DNA of 29,649 nucleotides from positions 1 to 29,649 of the IMG/VR virus record IMGVR_UViG_3300031974_001145; one strand, 5' to 3'. The notes beneath the pieces are model-generated. The model was not told the origin of the DNA. It did not search any database and was given only the letters and a program-made list of their open reading frames with translations. The translations under genes and the position numbers were made by a program. The stretch comes from a virus. The first letter of the stretch is position 1. Each line of letters opens with the position of its first letter. Positions 14,367 through 24,100 of this stretch are shown here, piece after piece.

Positions 14367-15962
14367 ATGGCATACTTATATGACTATAACGTTAAATTCG
14401 GCGATCAAGTTATACATGCTGGGGATAAGTTACTTGTAACATATAAAGTCAGTGTCATGGACAATAGTACTAATCATGAACCTGTCGCCCCAGAGAAAAA
14501 ATCATTTTCAATTGATGTATATAACGATGCGCCTAATCTAGATGGTTCTTTATCTTTGATTGGTACGATCACTCCTGCAGCAGGCCAGAGCATCTCAGGC
14601 GTTAATTTCACAATAGGTCTGACTTATGGTCTTCAAGATATTTTAGTATATGATAGTCGTTATTTGATTGTAAACTTGCCAGAATTTAGAGTTGCTTACA
14701 ACGGACTGTTAAATGGTGCAATCTTTGTTTACGATTTAAATGAAATCTCGCAGGCGTCACACACAACTTCATATGGGTCTTTAAGTACGTATCCTAAAGT
14801 AGCGATCTATGGTAATGATGAAGATTGGACCTTTGGCGGTTCAATAAAATTAATTTCTGAAAACGGAGTTGAAAAAATATCCGCTACAAATACACGTAGA
14901 GATGCTACGAGTCAATCACTTCAGATCATAGACATTCAAGAACTATTGTCTTTATCGCTTTCAACATACGACCACAATCTATATCATTACTCAGAACTTA
15001 ATAACACAACAATAATTCCTTTATCGGTTGATCAAGGCGCTTTCTCTTTATCTGATGGTCTATATCACTCGGCATCTACAGAGTCCGATAGAGTTACTTT
15101 GTCAAATGCTACTCAGAAGATTGTCTATGAGTATAACACTTCAACTGGGTCTTGGGGAACAACACCATCGACTACTGTTGAACTAATCTCTGAAGGGTAC
15201 TCCGATGGTTCTCAATGGAGTGATTTATTAGTATCAGATGATATGACTTTAAGGCAAGGATCTGCTGACAGTGTCACTGTCTTTAATGAAAATAAAGGAG
15301 CGATTAAACTGTGGGGTGGTGCGGGTCAATACCCTACGAGCAATAATACTGAAACTAAACACATAGATTCTCAATTTGATATTTTATCAAGTCAGGTAGC
15401 CGTGAGTGTTGTCGGACAAAACCCTATCCCAGATATATCTTTAGTAAGTGGACCACCGTCTACTAATTCTTTGTTAACTGATTTAGGTAAGTTTGCTGGA
15501 GTTTATTGGAACTTCTATTCAGATGGGACTTGGAGAGTTTGGACTTATGGATCATCAATACAAAGATCAGACTATTATGGTCGTTGGTTGTCTGGCACTA
15601 TGCCTTATGACGCCACATATTCACTCAGTTGCCATGCAACTGAGATAAACGGACAACCGTTTAGTCTTGTTCAGACAAACGGAGATGGTCGGTTTATATT
15701 AGAAGGCGACAATGAAAATGCATTAGTTCCTGGAGTAACGCTCGCTGGATCTGGTGTAAGACCTTCTTACTCGGCAGGATGGAACCATGTTTCTCAGACT
15801 GAAGTTGCAGCTGGGCATTTAAAGTTCACAGAAACAGACCCTTCTTTGAATGAAACTTATTCGGGATATGCAATCATCACTTTCAGTGTTAGTGGGCCGC
15901 CTTCAATGCTTCCTTCAGAAAACTCATTCAGGTTCGATTATACATTGGCCGATAGCGTATAA
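14367..15962 (+). CDS. Adhesin-like tail protein, beta-rich, unknown
   Basis: This 531-residue protein is beta-rich without helices or linkers. Residues about 88-127 (QDILVYDSRYLIVNLPEFRVAY..GAIFVYDLNEI) match the FG-GAP-like pattern of the two previous proteins, so the three may be related in their bodies. The C-terminal third (FAGVYWNFYSDGTWRVWTYGSS, GRWLSG, PSYSAGWNHVS) is rich in Trp and Tyr, as in carbohydrate-binding or tip domains. Unlike its two neighbours it has no Pro-Glu linker and no shared C-terminal module. Its ATG follows closely on the preceding stop, and it ends within a late-promoter box. Probably part of the receptor-recognition set; no specific function can be named. Confidence 0.6.
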   Translation: MAYLYDYNVKFGDQVIHAGDKLLVTYKVSVMDNSTNHEPVAPEKKSFSIDVYNDAPNLDGSLSLIGTITPAAGQSISGVNFTIGLTYGLQDILVYDSRYLIVNLPEFRVAYNGLLNGAIFVYDLNEISQASHTTSYGSLSTYPKVAIYGNDEDWTFGGSIKLISENGVEKISATNTRRDATSQSLQIIDIQELLSLSLSTYDHNLYHYSELNNTTIIPLSVDQGAFSLSDGLYHSASTESDRVTLSNATQKIVYEYNTSTGSWGTTPSTTVELISEGYSDGSQWSDLLVSDDMTLRQGSADSVTVFNENKGAIKLWGGAGQYPTSNNTETKHIDSQFDILSSQVAVSVVGQNPIPDISLVSGPPSTNSLLTDLGKFAGVYWNFYSDGTWRVWTYGSSIQRSDYYGRWLSGTMPYDATYSLSCHATEINGQPFSLVQTNGDGRFILEGDNENALVPGVTLAGSGVRPSYSAGWNHVSQTEVAAGHLKFTETDPSLNETYSGYAIITFSVSGPPSMLPSENSFRFDYTLADSV

Positions 15963-15965
15963 ATA
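15958..15965 (+). promoter_or_regulatory. T4-type late promoter box for the long fibre
   Basis: An exact TATAAATA overlaps the end of the preceding gene (its TAA stop lies inside the box) and stands 31 bases before the fibre ATG at 15997. A GGG-containing ribosome-binding site follows. Confidence 0.78.
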
Positions 15966-15996
15966 GAAAAATAAAACTTTAACGGGTAGATTATTC

Positions 15997-18900
15997 ATGT
16001 CTCAGCAAAAACTAAATCTCGGCGTAGGTGCTAATGACGGCACTGGGGACACTTTACGAAGCGCTGGCGAGAAAATTAATGAAAACTTCGCAGAAGTATA
16101 CGAGTTAATTGAAGAGATTGCTGTCGGAGATTCTGGCGGCATTGACTCTGATTTGCTGAAGCAACTACTTGACTCAGACTTCATCAAGAGTATACTAGAT
16201 GGGTCTGGTGGTGGCGGGACTGTAGACTCTGCTTATGTTGAAAGTTTAATTGGCGCATCAATTGACTCCGACTTTATTCGCAATCTAGGTTTCTTAGATT
16301 CTTCTGCAATCGCCAATCTAAGCATTCTTGATTCAGATGACATTCGTGCGTTAGGTTTCTTAGACTCTGCGGCATTAGAAGGTCTAGATCTAATTGACTC
16401 TGCTTCTATACGCGCTCTAGGGTTTATTGATTCCGACTTCATACAATCTCTAAATCTACTTGACTCAGCATCACTTTCTTACATAGATTCAGACATTGAT
16501 GCTTTGGCACAGGCCATCTCGGCAATTCAGACTGCTGGGTACATAGACTCAGATACTTTCTCAATATGGTCTCAGTCTATCACGACTCTTTCTGCGGAAC
16601 TAGATTTACTAGATTCAGATCTAAATGCGCAATTGTCTGCCGCTGCTCTGGCACGTGATGCACTGTCCGCTCGTATAGATTTGGACAGTGATCGTTTAAG
16701 TGCGGTTGCTTCATCCGTTACATCGCTCAGTGCGTCATTAGACGCATTTGACAGTGATCTATTGAACTCTATTCTAGATAATGGTGCGGTGATTGCGGCT
16801 AACTCTACAGCAATACAATCACTTACCGCGCGTGTTGATCTGACCGATAGTGAACTTTCTGTACTATCGCAGTCTTTGATTGACTTAAATGTAAGTCTAA
16901 GTGCACTAGACTCTGATTTAACTGCAGGGTTTGAAGCCAGTGCATCTGCTCGTAACGAACTCCTTGCAAGAATCAACCTAACTGATAGTGACCTATCAAT
17001 TCTATCGCAGTCAGTAACAAATTTAATTGCAGATTTAAGCGATCTAGATTCCGATTTAACTGCAGGGTTTGAAGCAAGTGCGACCGCTCGTAACGAATTG
17101 ACCGCACGTATTGATCTAACAGATAGTGATTTAACCATTCTATCTCAGTCAGTTACAAACCTAAGTGCAGACTTGAGCAGTTTGGATTCGGATTTAACTA
17201 CAGGTCTATCTGCCGCAGCAGACGCTCGCGATGAACTAACTGCACGTATTAATCTAACAGACAGTAGTTTGTCGGTACTCTCAGAAAGCATCACAAACTT
17301 GAATGCAAACCTAGATGGGTTAGATAGTGATCTACTGAATTCTATTCTAGATAATGGTGCGGTGATTGCAGCGAACTCTTCGGCAATTGAGACGTTGACC
17401 GCTCGTATTGATTTAGACAGTAATGCCTTGAGCATCCTTTCTCAATCTGTTACAGATCTAAGCGCAGATCTACAACTACTTGACTCTGATCTACAGTCAC
17501 AGTTAGATGCGGCTGCCGCTGCTCGTGATGAACTTTCTTCGCGAATTAATTTAACCGATAGCGATGTTACAGTACAGTCACAACGTATCACAGAACTCAG
17601 CTCTAACTTAGACCTTATTGACTCGGCACTCAGCCAACAAGTTTCTGCATCTGCAGACGCACGTGACGAACTTCTTACATTCATCAATGCGAATGATAGT
17701 GATATTCTGATTCAATCTTCACGCATCACAGATCTAGATGCCCAGTTGAATGTGATTGATTCGGATCTACGTAGTCAGTTGGCTGCGGCTGCAAACGCAC
17801 GTGATGAACTTCTTACTCTCATCAATGCAAACGACAGTGACATCTTGGTCCAGTCGTCGCGTATCACAGAACTAGACGCGACACTATCTCAGATTGACTC
17901 TGACTTAGGATCACGCATTGATGCAGAAGCATCTGCCCGTCAAGAACTAATCACACGAATAGATCAGGATAGTGCGGCACTTACACTACTGGCCGCAGAT
18001 GTCACACAATTAGAAGTTGAATTAAACACAATTAACGACAGTGACCTTCGCGCAGATATTCTTGCTAACGCTGCCGCGATGGACAGCATGGCCGCTCTGA
18101 TTATTCAGACAGATAGTGATTTACAAGTAATCGCCTCACGAATACAAGAACTAGATGCCGCATTACAAGAAGGCATTGACTCAGACTTAGTGATTGCGGT
18201 CCTCTCTGGTACAACAGATGAATTGTATTCACTTGTCGGTCAAAACTCAGATGAGATATACGCACTGGGTGGAAGAGTCACTACAGTAGAACAAGACCTA
18301 CTCAACAAAGTAGATTCTAACTATGTCGTGAGTGCGACAACTGCAGTAGAAGATGCTCTACGATCTGAGATCCGATCTGACTCTGAAATCACAACTATTG
18401 TCAACACTAAGATCATCGATTTCTCAAGCACACTTAATTATGAGACTGCAGGGGTGGCGGCTACATTAGTAAGTGATGCTAAGGACGAACTACGCAGTGA
18501 GATTCGCACTGACTCAGAAGTCAACGCATTAATTGATACTAAGATCACTACGTTTGATCAAAGTTTGAATCGTGTCACAGACTCAGAATTGACTTCTGCT
18601 ATTAACTCTGCTAAGGACGAGTTGAAGTCTCAGTTGTTAGATTCTGGTGAAGCGACCACAATCATTAATACTAAGATCACCGAGTTCTCAAGCACACTCA
18701 ACTACGAGACTGCCGGTGTCGCTGCCACATTAGTAAGTGATGCTAAGGACGAACTAAGATCAGAAATCCGTACAGACTCAGAAGTTAATGCGTTAATTGA
18801 CACCAAGATTACAACCTTTGATCAGAGTCTTGATAGAGTTACTAGCGGCCAATTAACAGATGCGACAAACTCAGTCAAAGATGTATTAAGAGCCGAATTA

Positions 18901-19767
18901 CTAGACTCTGGTGAAGCGACCACAATCATTAATACTAAGATCACTGAGTTCTCAGGTACACTTAATTATGAGACTGCAGGGGTGGCGGCTACATTAGTAA
19001 GTGATGCTAAGGACGAACTAAGATCAGAGATTCGTACAGACTCAGAAGTTAATGCGCTGATTGATACTAAGATCACTACGTTTGATCAGAGTCTAGATCG
19101 TGTCTCAAACAATGAGTTGACAACTGCACTTAACTCTGCGAAAGACGAACTAAAATCTCAACTGTTAGACTCGGGCGAGTCATTGGCGATCACGAATGAT
19201 CGTTTGGTTTCGTTTAGAACTGAGATCGGTCTAGGCGCAGACAGTGACGTATCTTCGCTGATCAATGATGTAAAACAAGACATTAGTTCATTGGTCATTC
19301 TTGATGCTGAAGGAGTTGCGACAATCGCAAACCAGGCAGTAACAGAATTCAAGACTGGTCTGTTAGGAGATGCTTACGACTCAGAAGGCGCTTTCGCAAT
19401 CGCACAAGCAGGTCTAGTACAGAACGTCAGTGTGAATAGTAATGCAATTCAATCTATCAATCAGAAGTACTTTGTTGCACTTGATGACGGAAACACGTTT
19501 ACTGGATTTGAAGTCATTAATGGAGACAGTATCTCGTCCTTTACTATTCAGGCAAACGACTTTAAGATTGTGAATGGAACGAATAGTTCTATAAGTCCTT
19601 TCTCAGTAGACACAACAACAAATACAGTTCAGATGAGTAACGTTGAAGTGACGGGTGGTCTGAACATTCAATCAAGTAGCGCTGGTGCGTCAATGTCTGT
19701 CACAGACGATAAGATTGTAATCAATGACGGCACTAGAGACCGAATCATCATAGGACTTTTGACATAA
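15997..19767 (+). CDS. Long coiled-coil tail fibre with lambda J-type C terminus
   Basis: This 1256-residue protein begins with LGVGANDGTGDTLRSAGEKINENFAEVY, an N-terminal motif I recognise from marine T4-like fibre and attachment proteins. Residues about 45-175 contain many 'LGFLDS'-type repeats with Asp-Ser. Residues about 190-730 are a dozen repeats of roughly 46 residues (LTDSDLSILSQSVTNL..LDSDL....ARDELTARI), a long, probably trimeric coiled coil. Residues about 795-1057 are a second array of 88-codon units (TKITEFSSTLNYETAG...). The last ~110 residues (YFVALDDGNTFTGFEVINGDSISSFTIQANDFKIVN, quoted in part: FTIQANDFKIVNG, ISPFSV, VQMSNVEVTGGLNI) match the DUF1983-like central-fibre domain at the end of lambda gpJ. 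It probably forms a central or side fibre. Receptor binding is inferred. Confidence 0.8.
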   Translation: MSQQKLNLGVGANDGTGDTLRSAGEKINENFAEVYELIEEIAVGDSGGIDSDLLKQLLDSDFIKSILDGSGGGGTVDSAYVESLIGASIDSDFIRNLGFLDSSAIANLSILDSDDIRALGFLDSAALEGLDLIDSASIRALGFIDSDFIQSLNLLDSASLSYIDSDIDALAQAISAIQTAGYIDSDTFSIWSQSITTLSAELDLLDSDLNAQLSAAALARDALSARIDLDSDRLSAVASSVTSLSASLDAFDSDLLNSILDNGAVIAANSTAIQSLTARVDLTDSELSVLSQSLIDLNVSLSALDSDLTAGFEASASARNELLARINLTDSDLSILSQSVTNLIADLSDLDSDLTAGFEASATARNELTARIDLTDSDLTILSQSVTNLSADLSSLDSDLTTGLSAAADARDELTARINLTDSSLSVLSESITNLNANLDGLDSDLLNSILDNGAVIAANSSAIETLTARIDLDSNALSILSQSVTDLSADLQLLDSDLQSQLDAAAAARDELSSRINLTDSDVTVQSQRITELSSNLDLIDSALSQQVSASADARDELLTFINANDSDILIQSSRITDLDAQLNVIDSDLRSQLAAAANARDELLTLINANDSDILVQSSRITELDATLSQIDSDLGSRIDAEASARQELITRIDQDSAALTLLAADVTQLEVELNTINDSDLRADILANAAAMDSMAALIIQTDSDLQVIASRIQELDAALQEGIDSDLVIAVLSGTTDELYSLVGQNSDEIYALGGRVTTVEQDLLNKVDSNYVVSATTAVEDALRSEIRSDSEITTIVNTKIIDFSSTLNYETAGVAATLVSDAKDELRSEIRTDSEVNALIDTKITTFDQSLNRVTDSELTSAINSAKDELKSQLLDSGEATTIINTKITEFSSTLNYETAGVAATLVSDAKDELRSEIRTDSEVNALIDTKITTFDQSLDRVTSGQLTDATNSVKDVLRAELLDSGEATTIINTKITEFSGTLNYETAGVAATLVSDAKDELRSEIRTDSEVNALIDTKITTFDQSLDRVSNNELTTALNSAKDELKSQLLDSGESLAITNDRLVSFRTEIGLGADSDVSSLINDVKQDISSLVILDAEGVATIANQAVTEFKTGLLGDAYDSEGAFAIAQAGLVQNVSVNSNAIQSINQKYFVALDDGNTFTGFEVINGDSISSFTIQANDFKIVNGTNSSISPFSVDTTTNTVQMSNVEVTGGLNIQSSSAGASMSVTDDKIVINDGTRDRIIIGLLT
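16561..18180 (+). repeat. Array of ~138-base repeats in the fibre gene
   Basis: About twelve units of roughly 46 codons, diverged in DNA but clear in protein, each with two Asp-Ser-(Asp) signatures, a leucine-rich helix and an A-R-(D/N)-E-L-x-x-(R/F/L)-I end. Two units carry a 6-8-codon variation with LLNSILDNGAVIAANS, at about 16759 and 17330, nearly identical to each other. Confidence 0.75.
18379..19167 (+). repeat. Three tandem 88-codon (264-base) repeats
   Basis: Units start at about 18379, 18640 and 18904, and a fourth degenerates after 19168. A 62-base stretch of unit 1 (18431-18492) is identical to one in unit 3 (18959-19020). The same stretch of unit 2 encodes the same protein but differs at several synonymous sites in its first half. 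Confidence 0.85.
19450..19764 (+). other. DUF1983-like (lambda gpJ C-terminal) domain
   Basis: The motif order is Y-x-V-x-L-D-x-G-x-x-x-x-G-F, then S-x-F-x-x-Q-A-x-D-F-K-I, PFSV, and VTGGLNI. This is the pattern of the lambda J central-fibre domain. It is paired with a similar domain at 27759-28064. Confidence 0.75.
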
Positions 19768-19782
19768 CATCAAAACGACGAC

Positions 19783-19792
19783 TATATATAAG
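19783..19792 (+). promoter_or_regulatory. Possible weak late promoter before gp8
   Basis: The sequence TATATATAAG in the 51-base gap before gp8 resembles TATAAATA but is not exact. It stands at a spacing to the ATG (19819) similar to the other late boxes. Confidence 0.35.
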
Positions 19793-19818
19793 TTATACCT
19801 TTTTAATGGGAAAATATA

Positions 19819-21174
19819 ATGCCAGCAACAGTAAGACAATCACTCAATATAAATCTAGCGAGACAGTTTCTCGCTGATGTTATTGGTACGGAAAAAGAAT
19901 ACTACATTGGAATAGGTAAATCAGACGTTTTTCCCACTGCAGTTGTTGACGGTGAAACAAAAGTAGATTATCCTTACTTGCCAGTTGATAGTAATTTAGA
20001 AGAAAGCGAGTTTCGCCACAACTTACAATCAATTAAGAAAGTTGAAGGTGCGATTTTTGTCGCTAAGCGAAACAACTGGGTCTTAGATAAGATCTACGAA
20101 GAGTGGTCCGACACTAAGAGTACAGAAGGCGATAACACTTTCTACGTGTTGAATGATGCGAAAGAAGTTTATGTGTGTCTAGAAACAGGACGTGATGGTA
20201 ACGGTAATGTAGTTCCTTCTACTGTTAAACCTAGTTACTGCGAACTCAACGTAGACTACACAGTACCTTTCCGTACATCTGACGGATACGTATGGAAGTT
20301 CTTATACAAGTTGACTCCTCAACAGATCTTCCAGTTCCTTTCTAGTAATCACGTACCAGTCAGTCTAACAGGCCCTGTGTCTAACTGCGACAACTCTGCA
20401 ATTGAAGATTTACAGATGAACGTGATCAATGCCGCAGTCAAGGGCGAGGTCATTCGTTGCGAGATTGTCAATAAAGGTTCTGGTTACGCTACTACTCCTA
20501 CTGTGACAGTGGTCGGTGACGGCACTGGCGCAACAGCAGTCGCGACCATGGTTGGTGGCGAGATTGTAAAGATTACAATGACAAACTACGGTTCAGGTTA
20601 TAGTCGTGCGTCGTTTGTCATAGACGGCACACCTACTACTGAGTGTGTGGGTCGCGCAGTGATTACTCCTCACATGGGGAATGATCCTGTAGAAGATTTA
20701 AAAACAAGTTCAATTATGTTGAACATCAAACCAGACGGTACAGAAGGCAATACGTTCATCGTTGAAAACGAGTTCCGTCAGATTGGAGTGATTCAAGATC
20801 CGACTAAACCAGATGGCACTCCTTACACAGAAGTCTCTGGCAAAGTAATGTCTGTCATTCACTTGAATGCAACTTCTCCTTTCACGTCTGGTAGCGTTAT
20901 TAGAGGTGTCACGAGTGGCGCTGAAGCGTACATCAATGAGTCGTATGATAACTACGTACTGTACCATCAAAATCAAAGCACAGGATTCACTCCGTTTGAG
21001 ATAGGTGAAGCAGTAGAGCAAGTAGGTACTTCGTTACAACAAACGATAACAGGTTTGACCGCTAAGCAAGAAATAGATAGGTATAGTGGTGACGTACTGT
21101 ATGTTGAAAACAGATACCGAATCATAAGAGACGCAGAACAACAAGAAGACATTAAGGTCGTTATTACAATATAG
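19819..21174 (+). CDS. 8: gp8-like baseplate wedge protein
   Basis: This 451-residue protein resembles T4 gp8 (334 residues), a dimeric wedge protein. Matching features are [26 protein letters not shown] near the N terminus (compare T4 'IGSG...FITFGRSEPW'), the central [24 protein letters not shown] (T4 'VYRCLD') and the diagnostic [21 protein letters not shown] (T4 'DGYVWEYLFEIPP'). Residues about 215-265 form a glycine-rich insertion with two GSGY strands ([21 protein letters not shown], quoted in part; [13 protein letters not shown]) that T4 lacks. It is followed closely by the DUF4815-type gene, with which it is usually paired in marine phages. Confidence 0.78.
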   Translation: MPATVRQSLNINLARQFLADVIGTEKEYYIGIGKSDVFPTAVVDGETKVDYPYLPVDSNLEESEFRHNLQSIKKVEGAIFVAKRNNWVLDKIYEEWSDTKSTEGDNTFYVLNDAKEVYVCLETGRDGNGNVVPSTVKPSYCELNVDYTVPFRTSDGYVWKFLYKLTPQQIFQFLSSNHVPVSLTGPVSNCDNSAIEDLQMNVINAAVKGEVIRCEIVNKGSGYATTPTVTVVGDGTGATAVATMVGGEIVKITMTNYGSGYSRASFVIDGTPTTECVGRAVITPHMGNDPVEDLKTSSIMLNIKPDGTEGNTFIVENEFRQIGVIQDPTKPDGTPYTEVSGKVMSVIHLNATSPFTSGSVIRGVTSGAEAYINESYDNYVLYHQNQSTGFTPFEIGEAVEQVGTSLQQTITGLTAKQEIDRYSGDVLYVENRYRIIRDAEQQEDIKVVITI

Positions 21175-21182
21175 GATACACG

Positions 21183-24100
21183 ATGACTGATTTTACAAGT
21201 AAAGTTTTTCGCGAAACTTATAGAGATTTCTATGACAAAGAAGATGGTTATCATCGTGTATTGTATAATGCAGGGCGAGCACTTCAAGCGCGAGAACTAA
21301 CAGAATCTCAAAGAATAATTCATGAAGAGATTGCACGTTTTGGTCAGAACATCTTTAAAGAAGGTGCGATGGTCAACCCAGGCGGTGCAACGGTTGACAA
21401 TGGATTAGAGTACATACGACTAACTGCAGCCAGCGTTTACGATGAATCTCTTATCGGTCAGTCATTAACTAATGGAACGGTTGAGTTCAAAGTTCTAGAG
21501 ATGTACAATGTTTCTGGTAGTGATCCTATCACGTTGTACGTTCAGTATACAGATACAACTGCGGTAACCGATGCGACGATTGCTCCACGAGTTGCTGCTG
21601 GCGACACAATCGCTTATGCGTCTGGTGGCGCCTCTCCTACTATGGTGGTTGCAGAAGACATCGTCACTACTGACAGTCAAGGCAATCCAAAAGTAATCAA
21701 AGGCGCTGGTAAAGCGACGAAAGCATATTTCGCTTCTGGTGATTTCTTTGTACAAGGACACTTTGTTTATCTAAGCGGCGGCAGTGCATTCATTGATAAG
21801 TACAGTGGCACTCCAGACGCAGACTTCGGTTTCATTGTAGAGCAGAACATTATCACAGAAAGTGAAGATGAGAATCTACATGACAATCAAGGAGAGATTC
21901 CAAATCTTACTTCTCCTGGTGCCCACCGATATCAGATCAAACTCACTCCTAGCACACGAGATGCAGCGGGCACTGAGAACTTTGTTTTTGTTGCTCGTAT
22001 CGTTGACGGTGTTATCACACGTGAGATTAGTACATTTGACGCATACAACCGAATCAATGACCTACTTGCACTTCGCACGAAAGAAGAGTCGGGCGATTAT
22101 GTTGTAGAAGAATTCAAAGCGATCTTTGAAGACATAGAAGACGACGAAACAAGTCTAAACCTAGACGTGACAGAGGGTGTCGCGTACGTAGATGGTTATC
22201 GTTTAGAAGTCGGTACTACAGACATCACCGTACCGAAAGCGCGTGATACACGTACACAATCACTAGAAGCAGTGCCTGCGGTATACGGCAACTGGGTGTA
22301 TATTGACGGCGATACAACTCAAGGGTTCGGAGATCTATCAGTGTTTGGTAGAGTAGATCTTTTTGACGGCACTAATAATATTGGTACTGCACACATTCGT
22401 GGCATTCAGCGAGACTCTGTAGGCATTCGTCTGTATATCTTTGACGTAAAGATGAATGTCGTAGCACCAGAAAGTAATGCTCGTTACCCATTCTCAAGTG
22501 TTGTAAGTTTGAACAATGGAAGTAACGTAATACCTCTAGTCTCTTCTACTCTACATGGCACGTCTAACAACGATCTATTATTTGCACTACCATACAAGTC
22601 ACCAGAAAAAGACAGCATTCAGAGTCTAACGTATACTGCACAAAAATTCATTACAGAAACTCCAGATGCTTCTGGTATTATTAATGTCACTGGTAGTGAG
22701 TCATCTAGTTGGATCATCTCAGAAGAAAACGGACCTATTCTAACTGGTCCAGAATCAGTCCCTGCGGACAACTCTGATGGTACTTCTACATACTCAGGAC
22801 TAGATCCTGCTAAGTCGTATACAATTGCTTACTATGACGAAGTAACTTCTGCACCTAAAACAAAAACAGTAACGTCAGGTGTCACAACAGTATCCTTGTC
22901 TAGTGAGACATCTTCGGTCAACCTAGGCGTTGTTGACGGGATTTCAATTGAGTCTGTGAAAATCAGAAGTAGTGCACTGACTGATTGGTCACTAGCAGAA
23001 GACATCACATATCAGTTTAAACTAGATGGCGGTCAGCGCGACAACTACTATGGCATCGCACATGCACTTGTACGTGAAGGATACACATTACCATTCAGTG
23101 CGAACCATGAACTACAGATTTCGTTTACTTACTATGCTCGTACAAATAGCAGTCAGTTCTTTGCGGCAAGTTCTTATAATCTTGTAGATTACAAAGACAT
23201 CCCAGGACATACTACACTGAGCACTGGAGAGACAATCTCTCTACGTGATGTGTTAGACTTTAGACCCGACCGTCTCACTGACGGCACACTTAACTTTGAC
23301 ATCTCAGAGTTGCCACAGAACGCCTCATCAATTATAATTGACGAAGTTAGTTACTACCTACCACGTGTAGATGTTCTTGTGGTGAACGCTACAGACAGTC
23401 GTGGAGACGTAGGATTCGGTGAGTTACAAGTCGTTCGTGGTCAACCTGCGATTGATCCTCGTGAGCCAGAAGTTCCTGCAGGCACATTGCCTCTATACAA
23501 GTTTACACTGAATGCATACACGTTTGATCGTTCGGATGTTGTAAGTACATTCATCCCTAACCGACGATTCACGATGAAAGATATCTCTAAGTTGTCCGAT
23601 CGTGTAGAAACATTGTATGAACTAACTGCACTCAGCTTCCTTGAGACTAACACAAATGTCTTGCAAGTATTAGATGCGAACGGTAACCCTCGTACTAAGG
23701 CAGGGTTCATCGCAGACAACTTTAGCACATTGAACTTCTGTGACGTACACAACCCAGCGTATCGTGCTTCGGTTGATCCAGAAGGTCTACTGCGTCCATC
23801 GTTTGTTGAAAATTCTGTCCGTTTGATGTATAATGCATCAAACACAAACAACGTTGTCTCTAAGAAGGGAGACATCGTCACACTTCCATACTCAAATGCT
23901 AACTTCATCTCTCAAGTGTTGGCGACAGGCACAGACAACATTAACCCATTTGCAGTCATCACTGCGACAGGTCATATGACACTATCTCCGTCTTCGGACG
24001 AATGGGTAGAAGTGAAGCGACTACCAGACATTATGCAGAATGTTGTACGTCGTATCAACACATACTTGCCTAGTTTCTTCAGTCGTCCTAATGCAAGAAT

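Noticed and set aside
16572-17687. Long open frames on the minus strand opposite the fibre repeats (188, 96 and 81 residues)
   Set aside because: They mirror the Asp-Ser-rich repeats of the real fibre gene, have low-complexity Ser/Arg/Ala composition and no start signals.
18379-19167. Direct repeats that might be read as a CRISPR array
   Set aside because: Units are 264 bases, in frame, and encode protein; there are no short repeats with unique spacers.
19768-19818. Terminator between the long fibre and gp8
   Set aside because: No convincing hairpin; only a short T-run before the start of gp8.
23441-23908. 155-residue minus-strand frame inside the DUF4815 gene
   Set aside because: The opposite frame is strongly conserved coding sequence, so this is a shadow.
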